Shown here piece by piece: positions 1 through 5,992 of a stretch of DNA of 6,784 nucleotides. The stretch lies in NCBI GenBank assembly GCA_002497685.1, contig DAEH01000060.1, forward strand, positions 1-6,784. Reading direction: 5' to 3'. The notes beneath the pieces were generated by a model. The model saw nothing but the letters and a program-made list of their open reading frames with translations. It was not told where the DNA came from and did not search any database. The position numbers and the translations under genes are program-made. Source of the DNA: Euryarchaeota archaeon UBA169 (GTDB lineage: Archaea; Thermoplasmatota; Poseidoniia; MGIII; CG-Epi1). The stretch's first letter is position 1; each line of letters begins with the position of its first letter.

Positions 1-467
1 TGATCTTTATGCCACAATTCAGCAAGACTAGAAAGTAAAGTCGGAAAACCAGGCCTTCCATACGCATCTTTTGGAGGAAAATAAGTTCCTGCAAAGAATG
101 GTTTCAAATCAGGAGTCAAGAAAACTGTCATTGGCCAACCTCCTTGACCTTGATTCATGACTTGAGTTGCAGACATGTAAGCTTCGTCAACGTCAGGTCT
201 TTCTTCTCTATCTACTTTGATATTAACATAAAACTCATTCATCAATTTAGCAGTGCCCTCGTTCTCGAAAGATTCTTTTTCCATTACGTGACACCAATGA
301 CATGCTGAATATCCAACACTCAAAAGAATTGGTTTGTTTTGCTCTTTAGCCATGTCTAAAGCTTCTTGAGACCAAGGATACCAATCTACTGGATTATGTG
401 CATGCTGCAAAAGATAAGGGCTTGTGGAGTTCACCAGTGAATTAGTGTACTTCTTTGAAGCTGACAT
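1..467 (-). CDS. DUF255 / YyaL (SPATA20-like) thioredoxin-domain protein, N-terminal part
   Basis: This is the first 155 residues of a protein that continues past the left edge; no stop is present. The reading begins [13 protein letters not shown] at an ATG at 467-465. It carries the hallmarks of the DUF255 thioredoxin-like domain: NPVDWYPW at residues 25-32, the redox motif C56-H-W-C59 followed by [14 protein letters not shown] at 85-94, and GQGGWP then FLTP and GTYFPP at about 107-132. Full-length family members are usually near 650-700 residues, with an alpha/alpha-barrel domain after the thioredoxin part, so about a quarter is visible. The family is widespread in bacteria, archaea and eukaryotes (YyaL, SPATA20), but its reaction is not established. 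The CxxC motif suggests a thiol-disulfide or redox role, which is inference. No signal peptide is seen, so it is probably cytoplasmic. It is divergent from mutS, with an AT-rich box at the right distance for a leaderless transcript. Family assignment is firm; function is open. Confidence 0.93.
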   Translation of the reverse strand, partial: MSASKKYTNSLVNSTSPYLLQHAHNPVDWYPWSQEALDMAKEQNKPILLSVGYSACHWCHVMEKESFENEGTAKLMNEFYVNIKVDREERPDVDEAYMSATQVMNQGQGGWPMTVFLTPDLKPFFAGTYFPPKDAYGRPGFPTLLSSLAELWHKD

Positions 468-487
468 AACTAAAACGTGTCAATGTG

Positions 488-497
488 TTTAATTAAG
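488..497 (-). promoter_or_regulatory. TATA-like box for the DUF255 gene (leaderless promoter)
   Basis: The sequence TTTAATTAAG holds the palindromic octamer TTAATTAA at 489-496. Its centre lies about 26 bases upstream of the ATG at 467 on the minus strand. That is the usual TATA-to-start-site distance in archaea, so transcription would begin at or next to the start codon. No Shine-Dalgarno-like sequence precedes this ATG, which fits a leaderless mRNA. The octamer is symmetric and could also bind TBP for the plus strand, but it would then give a leader of about 30 bases ahead of mutS. The call rests on position and composition only. Confidence 0.5.
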
Positions 498-521
498 TTA
501 ATCCTTCAACTTAGCAAAACA

Positions 522-529
522 TCTAAAAC
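522..529 (+). promoter_or_regulatory. Weak TATA-like box proposed for mutS
   Basis: The AT-rich string TCTAAAAC is centred about 25 bases before the TTG at 551, as expected for a leaderless archaeal transcript starting there. The match to an archaeal TATA box is poor, and the symmetric TTAATTAA at 489-496 is an alternative element. No Shine-Dalgarno sequence lies in front of either TTG 551 or ATG 563, so a leaderless or unusual initiation mode is likely. Confidence 0.3.
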
Positions 530-550
530 AACCATGCTATTCCCTACTTC

Positions 551-3112
551 TTGTCAACTCCCATGATGCGCCAGTATCACGCCATAAAACGAGAAAATCC
601 TGACTCTATCCTCTTATTTAGAATGGGTGATTTTTATGAAACGTTTGGCGATGATGCTAAAATCGTTGCAAAAGATTTGGATATCTCTCTTACTGCACGT
701 GACAAGAATTCTGATAATCCAATACCTTTGGCTGGAGTTCCATATCATGCTTTAGATAATTACCTTACTAAATTAATCAAGAAAGGGCATCGTGTTGCAA
801 TATGCGAGCAGTTAGAGGATCCTAAAGGCGCTAAAGGATTGGTAAGAAGAGGAGTTACTAGAGTTGTTAGTCCTGGAACCGTTGTAGAAGGATCTATGCT
901 AAGTAAATCTAACAATTTCTTAGCTGCAATTAATGAAACTGATGACGGACTAGGGTTTTCTATAATGGATATTTCTACTGGGGAATTTTCAACAGCTCAA
1001 TTCAAAGATAGAGAAGCTTTAGAATCTGAAATGGCAAGATACTCTCCTGCTGAAGTTATAATTCCTGGTGGAAATGAAAATATTTCAAACTGGATGTTAG
1101 CAATGGGCGTACATACTACACCAAGAGAATCTGAATCGTGGACGTATCCTGTAGCTAAGAAAATCCTTGAAGAACGATTTGGAAGTGTTTCTGAATTGAA
1201 TACATATCCAATGGCGATTACTTCTGCTGGAGCAATTTTATCTTATGTTAAAGATACTCAATTCAGTGATTTGCCACACCTCAGACCTCCTTCGTTACTT
1301 GTCAAAGCAAAAACAATGACATTGGATGCTGTAACTCTAAGAAATTTAGAAATTGTTAAAACTATTGGAGATTCTTCTAAAGATACTTTATTTGCAATTT
1401 TAAACAAAACATCTACCGCAGGAGGGTCAAGAAAATTGAAAGATTGGTTACTTCGACCACTATATGATTTGAAAAAATTAAATGAAAGGCATGAAGCGGT
1501 TCAAGAATTATTTGACAATACACTCAGCCGTCGAGAAATAAAAGATATATTGAAAGGATTTCAGGACGTTGAACGTTTAGTCTCAAGATTAGGACACGGT
1601 TCAATATCGCCAAGAGATCTGGACAGTCTAAGAACTAGTTTGAATACATTGAAAGATTTGAAGCAATTCCTCAGTGAAGAACCTCTAAAATCAAAACTAA
1701 TGAAACGATTAGTAAAATCAATAGATACGCACAAGCAAGTTTCGAAAAAATTAGAGGAAGCTCTCGTTGAAGAACCGCCTCTTGTGTTAAGAGATGGCGG
1801 AATATTCAAAAAAGGATATTCTAAAGAATTGGATGAATTGAGATCAAGAGCAAGTAGCGGCAGAGAGTGGGTTGTTGCTTTAGAGAGTGAAGAGAAGACT
1901 AAGACAGGAATTCCAAAAATTAAAGTAGGATATAATCGTGTATTTGGCTATTACTTAGAAGTTCCAAAAGCATATGCAAGTAAGGTTCCAGAACATTATC
2001 ACAGAAAGCAAACTGTTGCTGCTGGAGATAGATACATCACTCCTGAGTTAAAGGAAAAAGAAACATCTATTTTACGTGCTGATGAAAGATCTCAGGCATT
2101 AGAAACTGAATTATTCAAAGAATTAAGAGAATGGATTATGGATTTCCTAGGGTCATTACAGGCAACTACCATGGCTGTATCCAAAATTGATGGTATATGT
2201 TCAATGGCTGAAGTTAGTCAATCTAATAATTATGTAAGGCCTGAAATGTCTGATGACGGTGTCTTATCTATTTCTGATGGAAGACATCCTGTAATTGAAG
2301 TATTAAGGGAAGGAAGTTACATCCCAAATAGCCTACAATTAGATAATAAACAAAGGCAATTAATGATTCTTACTGGACCTAATATGGGTGGTAAATCTAC
2401 CTACATGCGTCAAACTGCATTGATTTCAGTAATGGCTCAGTCAGGTTGTTTTGTTCCTGCATCTTCTGCAAGGTTAGGAATGGTTGATCGTGTATTCACT
2501 AGAGTAGGTGCTCACGATGATTTGGTTCATGGACATTCAACTTTTATGGTTGAAATGTTAGAATTGGCTAATATTTTACGAAATGCAACGCCAAATAGTT
2601 TGGTTTTACTGGATGAAATTGGAAGAGGGACTTCCACTTATGATGGCTTGGCACTTGCATGGGCCGTTTCTGAACAATTACATGCTGGGAAAGGTGTGAA
2701 AACATTGTTTGCAACCCACTACCATCAGCTTACTGATGTCTCTAAGATTCTTGATAAGTCTGTGAATTGCCACATGCAAGCAAAGGAAGATGGCCATGAG
2801 TTAACGCTCATGCATCGTGTTGCAGAGGGACCTACTGATGCTTCTTTTGGTATTCACGTTGCAAAAATGGCTGGAGTTCCTGAAGAAGTTCTTGAAAGGG
2901 CACGTAAAGTTTTGAATAATTTAGAAGAAGGTTCTACTATTGAAGTCTCAAAGGCGGGACCCGTACAATCTGTATTTTCAACTGATTTTGGTGGAAGAAC
3001 TAAAACAAAAGAAAATCCCGTTGTTGATGAAATTAAGAAAATGGATCTAATGAATTTAACACCGTTACAAGCTTTGGAAAAGTTACATGAAATACAACAA
3101 AAATTACTCTAA
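551..3112 (+). CDS. mutS: DNA mismatch repair protein MutS (bacterial MutS1 type)
   Basis: This 853-residue protein recognises mispaired or looped DNA and, as an ATPase dimer, recruits downstream mismatch-repair factors. The length is that of bacterial MutS, and all parts are present. The mismatch-binding motif F28-Y29-E30 lies in GDFYETF, and core, lever and clamp domains occupy the middle. The ATPase follows, with Walker A GPNMGGKST (609-617), Walker B LLDE (686-689) running into GRGTST, and the switch histidine in ATHYHQ (H723). A short C-terminal helical tail ends in ALEKLHEIQQKLL. I chose TTG 551 because the resulting M-S-T-P-M-M keeps the conserved Thr-Pro before the Met pair, as in E. 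coli HTPMMQQY. The only alternatives downstream are ATG 563 and 566, and an in-frame stop sits at 524. The gene is divergent from the DUF255 gene and its stop overlaps that of the next gene. No mutL is in view. A bacterial-type MutS in an archaeal setting implies ancient transfer, which is inference. Confidence 0.97.
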   Translation: MSTPMMRQYHAIKRENPDSILLFRMGDFYETFGDDAKIVAKDLDISLTARDKNSDNPIPLAGVPYHALDNYLTKLIKKGHRVAICEQLEDPKGAKGLVRRGVTRVVSPGTVVEGSMLSKSNNFLAAINETDDGLGFSIMDISTGEFSTAQFKDREALESEMARYSPAEVIIPGGNENISNWMLAMGVHTTPRESESWTYPVAKKILEERFGSVSELNTYPMAITSAGAILSYVKDTQFSDLPHLRPPSLLVKAKTMTLDAVTLRNLEIVKTIGDSSKDTLFAILNKTSTAGGSRKLKDWLLRPLYDLKKLNERHEAVQELFDNTLSRREIKDILKGFQDVERLVSRLGHGSISPRDLDSLRTSLNTLKDLKQFLSEEPLKSKLMKRLVKSIDTHKQVSKKLEEALVEEPPLVLRDGGIFKKGYSKELDELRSRASSGREWVVALESEEKTKTGIPKIKVGYNRVFGYYLEVPKAYASKVPEHYHRKQTVAAGDRYITPELKEKETSILRADERSQALETELFKELREWIMDFLGSLQATTMAVSKIDGICSMAEVSQSNNYVRPEMSDDGVLSISDGRHPVIEVLREGSYIPNSLQLDNKQRQLMILTGPNMGGKSTYMRQTALISVMAQSGCFVPASSARLGMVDRVFTRVGAHDDLVHGHSTFMVEMLELANILRNATPNSLVLLDEIGRGTSTYDGLALAWAVSEQLHAGKGVKTLFATHYHQLTDVSKILDKSVNCHMQAKEDGHELTLMHRVAEGPTDASFGIHVAKMAGVPEEVLERARKVLNNLEEGSTIEVSKAGPVQSVFSTDFGGRTKTKENPVVDEIKKMDLMNLTPLQALEKLHEIQQKLL

Positions 3113-3801
3113 GCTATAGAAATACTAGTTTTTCGTATTGTACTATTTCCTTCTTCGTCTTCAGCTGTAAAAGTAAATGAATAAGCTTCAGCATCTAGTC
3201 CCTTGTCAAAATAGTAATAATATCTATGACTTCCTGTAATATTAAACGAATTATCAGATTCTAATTTAACCATCGCTGTTGTCGTCATAAATCCGCTTCC
3301 TCCTTTGTTAGCACTCATTACAACATTATCGATATTCCAATTATCTTTTACAGAAACAATCAAGACAAATGGCGTGCCTGAATCAATTTCCGTGGTTAAA
3401 TTCCATTGACCATCTTCTTCTATGTATACTTCATTAACTCCAAATTCAGGATTTGAAATGTCATTGAAGGGAGGGTTTGAAAATAATATGAATAAACCTA
3501 ACCAAGCTAAAAACGACATAAACATAGGCCCAAACCAATTCTTTCGTTCAAATTCGCTAGTATCTACTATGAAAGGTAAAATCTTAATCAAACCAAAAGG
3601 AGCAATAAAACCAAACAACATTATTGATCTTTCTAAACTTGTCATTCTAACAAGAGAATAGGAAATAACTGCGATTACCATTGCATAAAATACTGCAAAC
3701 AAAATGACCTTAGAATCTCTTAATTCCTTCTGACGAAATTCATCCTTATCGAATTCTGGAAATGTGAAGCCTTCTTCACGTTTACCTTTCTTCTTGGCCA
3801 T
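3109..3801 (-). CDS. Uncharacterised three-helix membrane protein with a C-terminal Ig-like domain
   Basis: I do not recognise a named family. The 230-residue protein starts with a basic stretch (MAKKKGKR) and a charged segment. Three hydrophobic helices follow at about 32-51, 58-79 and 90-108, and then a polar domain of about 120 residues. The basic N-terminus suggests it faces the cytoplasm, so an odd helix count puts the C-terminal domain outside. That domain ends in a strand pattern (YSFTFTAEDEEGNST, then a final strand ending SISIA) typical of Ig-like or PKD-like beta-sandwiches. It has three N-glycosylation sequons: N134-L-T, N187-I-T and N219-S-T. The start is the ATG at 3801, preceded on its strand by GGAG with a 4-base gap. 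The stop TAG overlaps the stop of mutS by 4 bases, convergently. The gene is divergent from the M50 protease 48 bp away. A surface or accessory role beside that protease is a guess from context. It is surely a real gene; its function is unknown. Confidence 0.85.
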   Translation of the reverse strand: MAKKKGKREEGFTFPEFDKDEFRQKELRDSKVILFAVFYAMVIAVISYSLVRMTSLERSIMLFGFIAPFGLIKILPFIVDTSEFERKNWFGPMFMSFLAWLGLFILFSNPPFNDISNPEFGVNEVYIEEDGQWNLTTEIDSGTPFVLIVSVKDNWNIDNVVMSANKGGSGFMTTTAMVKLESDNSFNITGSHRYYYYFDKGLDAEAYSFTFTAEDEEGNSTIRKTSISIA

Positions 3802-3805
3802 TGAG

Positions 3806-3818
3806 CTCCATAATGGAG
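3806..3818. repeat. Perfect inverted repeat in the divergent spacer
   Basis: CTCCAT-A-ATGGAG is a perfect 6-bp inverted repeat around one central base. It lies 5-17 bases upstream of the minus-strand ATG at 3801 and directly beside the AT box at 3820-3828. It could be an operator for a dimeric regulator. Its left arm also supplies a GGAG Shine-Dalgarno-like sequence to the minus-strand gene, and its right arm occupies the place of a BRE element for the plus-strand promoter. The symmetry is seen directly; the role is inferred. Confidence 0.4.
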
Positions 3819-3819
3819 G

Positions 3820-3828
3820 TTAAATAAA
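3820..3828. promoter_or_regulatory. Central TATA-like box shared by divergent genes
   Basis: TTAAATAAA sits almost midway between the minus-strand start at 3801 and the plus-strand start at 3850. Its centre is 26 bases before the GTG of the protease gene, the standard archaeal TATA distance for a leaderless mRNA, and no Shine-Dalgarno sequence is close to that GTG. It is about 23 bases before the ATG of the minus-strand gene, slightly short but within possible range. That gene also has a GGAG 4 bases before its ATG, so it may instead use a leadered transcript from a weaker box (TATTGTAT read on the minus strand, 3841-3848). Plus-strand use is the better supported. Confidence 0.55.
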
Positions 3829-3849
3829 GCCCCGTGTGGAATACAATAC

Positions 3850-5919
3850 GTGGATGAGGAAGAAGAAAAAATTGAGCCTACATTAACTGGAATGCCAATT
3901 GAAGTTCATATTCGTAGACATAGTCAGTTTTTGATAGTCCTAACTTTTTGTTTATTCTTAGGCTGGTATACTTTTGCATTATTCCTTATTGCTTGGATAA
4001 CCGGAGCTAGATGGGCTGAGAATGAAGGGTACTTAGAAAAATACAAAATGGACTTGGTCTGGGGCCGCTCATTTATGATGTGGAGAACCGATTGGGGTAA
4101 AGAGTTTATTGAAAAAATTTCCGACGGTACATACATTTCCTTTGTAAACAAACCTTTCTGGAGAAGGGTTGGAGATGTGTGGGTTGTCACTGTTTTCTTC
4201 ATTATGATTTTTATGTTTTTATTATTATGTTGGCAAGCTACATTGGCTTGGCAAATACCAAAAAGTTCTTCAGTTTCGCCAAAAATGATGATTGGTTTAC
4301 CGGGATTGAATCCGGTTATTCCTCTTTGGTATGGTATTTTAGCATTAGTTATCGCTATGGTAGTTCATGAATTTAGTCATGGCATTCTAAGCAGAGTTGC
4401 TAACGTAAAAATCAAAGCATTGGGATTGTTGATGTTCTTCTTTCCTGTTGGGGCCTTTGTAGAACCTGATGAAGAACAAATGAAAAGTATGAAAAAATGG
4501 GAACGGATGCGTCTCTACGCTGCTGGACCTGGAAGTAATATGGTCATTGCAATCATTTTCTCTTTCTTATTTTCTTCTGTTATGGTTGCCTCTTTGGAAC
4601 CTTCGAGCGATGGAGTTCTTTCTGCTAATGTTGTACTGGATTATGGTGGAGGAGAAGCTGGACTTGAACCTTGGATGTTGCTAACTGAAGTAAATGATCA
4701 AGTTGTCTCCAATTCTGAAGATTTCTCCAATATTATGAATGAAACATATGCTGGACAAGTCGTTAATGTTTCGGTTTTGAATAAGGGAAATCCTGAAACT
4801 TACGAAGTTACTTTGTCAGATAAAGGGAGTTATTATCTGAAATATTATCCTGATTCATATGAAACTTGGATGTCTGGAAAAGGCTTCATGGGTATTGCCG
4901 TAGTAAATCCTGAACTTATTGCAGATAGTTTGGCCAATCCTGGAAGCTCTGGAGGCAATATGTTGCAATACATCACCTTACCTTTCCAAAAATTACAACC
5001 ATTCCCTGAACATTTTACTGCTCTTTTCTCACCTACTGGTATTGTAGGAATTATTCCTGATAGTGCCTTCTGGATTTTAGCTAATTCATTTTATTGGATT
5101 TTCTGGTTAAATTTAATGGTTGGATTGACCAATGCACTTCCTGCAGTTCCACTTGATGGAGGTTTCATCTTTGCTGATGGTGTAACTGGAATGCTTGGAA
5201 AAGTTAGAAGCAGCATGACTGCTGAAAGAAAAGAAGAAATTGTTGATAGATTCGTAAGTTTCTTAGCTATTACAGTACTATTCCTAATCATATGGCAATT
5301 GGTTGGCCCAAGACTGGTTGGAACTGAACCTGTGACATTGAATGCTGATATTGATGCATCAATAACTAAGGGGTGGAGTGACGAGATCTTCGAATTTGAT
5401 GCCTCTGGCTCTGAAGGTGCTTTCATAACATATGAATGGGACTTTGGAGATGGAAATACTGCAGTTGGAGAACGTGTTGAACATAATTGGTCTCAAGGTG
5501 GACTTTACTTTGTAGTGTTAACTGCAAAAGATGCTGAAGATCGGCAAAGTGTAGCATTCCAAGAAATTAGTATTGATCATAAAGAAAGTGGCGATGGAGA
5601 TGTAGCTGGTGGAGATGACGAAAGTGTTTCCTCGTTGATTAATCCATATGTAGAAAATGTGAATATTTACATTAATTTAACCGGACAAAGCGGAATTCCT
5701 GCAATTGGATCTGATGTTACTGTTACAATTACATCACCTACTGGAGTAGTATTCGAAGAAAGCTATAATCTGGGAAATAATCAACAACAATATATTGAAT
5801 ACAAAACAAGCGAAGGTGAAATGGTAGGAGATTGGGAAGTAAACTTAGAATCTAATGACCCTGCTTCTGACTTTTCGTATAATTACAACTGGGTAACTTA
5901 TTTTCAAGATAATTCTTGA
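3850..5919 (+). CDS. Site-2-protease-like M50 intramembrane metalloprotease with PDZ, PKD and C-terminal beta domain
   Basis: This 689-residue membrane zinc protease of peptidase family M50 should cut transmembrane segments of substrate proteins. Zinc ligands are visible in the HExxH motif H173-E174-F-S-H177 and in NALPAVPLDGG, where D436 is the expected third ligand. Hydrophobic helices lie at about 27-50, 112-134, 157-178 (active site), 231-249, 406-428 and 468-487. A PDZ-like domain lies at about 252-330. After the last helix comes a PKD domain at about 505-577, marked by EWDFGDG at 529-535. A Gly/Asp-rich linker (580-591) leads to a last beta-rich domain at 598-689. Typical archaeal M50 proteins stop near the last helix, so the roughly 200-residue tail is an addition. 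GTG 3850 is the first usable start after the in-frame stop at 3811, and the TATA-like box centred 26 bases before it supports it. The gene is divergent from the small Ig-like membrane protein. Protease class is firm; substrate and topology are not known. Confidence 0.93.
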   Translation: MDEEEEKIEPTLTGMPIEVHIRRHSQFLIVLTFCLFLGWYTFALFLIAWITGARWAENEGYLEKYKMDLVWGRSFMMWRTDWGKEFIEKISDGTYISFVNKPFWRRVGDVWVVTVFFIMIFMFLLLCWQATLAWQIPKSSSVSPKMMIGLPGLNPVIPLWYGILALVIAMVVHEFSHGILSRVANVKIKALGLLMFFFPVGAFVEPDEEQMKSMKKWERMRLYAAGPGSNMVIAIIFSFLFSSVMVASLEPSSDGVLSANVVLDYGGGEAGLEPWMLLTEVNDQVVSNSEDFSNIMNETYAGQVVNVSVLNKGNPETYEVTLSDKGSYYLKYYPDSYETWMSGKGFMGIAVVNPELIADSLANPGSSGGNMLQYITLPFQKLQPFPEHFTALFSPTGIVGIIPDSAFWILANSFYWIFWLNLMVGLTNALPAVPLDGGFIFADGVTGMLGKVRSSMTAERKEEIVDRFVSFLAITVLFLIIWQLVGPRLVGTEPVTLNADIDASITKGWSDEIFEFDASGSEGAFITYEWDFGDGNTAVGERVEHNWSQGGLYFVVLTAKDAEDRQSVAFQEISIDHKESGDGDVAGGDDESVSSLINPYVENVNIYINLTGQSGIPAIGSDVTVTITSPTGVVFEESYNLGNNQQQYIEYKTSEGEMVGDWEVNLESNDPASDFSYNYNWVTYFQDNS

Positions 5920-5941
5920 AGAAGACTTTAATAATGGATAC

Positions 5942-5948
5942 TTTTTTT
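5942..5948 (+). terminator. Oligo-T terminator after the M50 protease gene
   Basis: A run of seven T lies 22 bases past the protease stop codon, without a strong hairpin before it. Archaeal RNA polymerase ends transcription at such T-rich tracts in the non-template strand, so this probably closes the protease transcript and separates it from hppD. Confidence 0.5.
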
Positions 5949-5962
5949 GGCAATAGTTAACA

Positions 5963-5975
5963 AAGGATAATTATT
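5963..5975 (+). promoter_or_regulatory. TATA-like region for hppD
   Basis: The AT-rich stretch AAGGATAATTATT contains the palindrome ATAATTAT at 5967-5974 and lies about 18-30 bases before the ATG at 5993, fitting a leaderless archaeal promoter. The bases just before the ATG (GATGTGAAAATA) give no convincing Shine-Dalgarno sequence. The exact box is uncertain, because the palindrome centre is only about 22 bases from the start while AAGGATAA is at about 26. Confidence 0.4.
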
Positions 5976-5992
5976 CCTGAGATGTGAAAATA

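Noticed and set aside
534..566. Ten-codon open frame from ATG to TGA overlapping the mutS N-terminus
   Set aside because: It has no ribosome-binding site, no well-placed promoter and no recognisable product; it is kept only as a remark on mutS initiation.
3121..3139. Possible hairpin AATAC...GTATT with a T5 in the loop, after the mutS stop
   Set aside because: The stem is only 5 bp, AT-rich, with a 9-base loop, and lies inside the coding region of the next gene; not a credible terminator hairpin.
3422..3661. 79-codon open frame on the plus strand
   Set aside because: It lies wholly antisense inside the small membrane-protein gene, whose helices and Ig-like pattern make it the real coding strand.
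5091..5426. 111-codon open frame on the minus strand
   Set aside because: It lies antisense to the M50 protease across its zinc-ligand motif NALPAVPLDGG; its residues reflect the complement of that gene.
5934..5960. Eight-codon frame from ATG 5934
   Set aside because: It spans the T7 run, has no ribosome-binding site and is of a length expected by chance.
5920..5992. Protease gene and hppD as one operon
   Set aside because: The 73-bp gap contains a T7 terminator-like run and a new promoter-like region, and the functions are unrelated.
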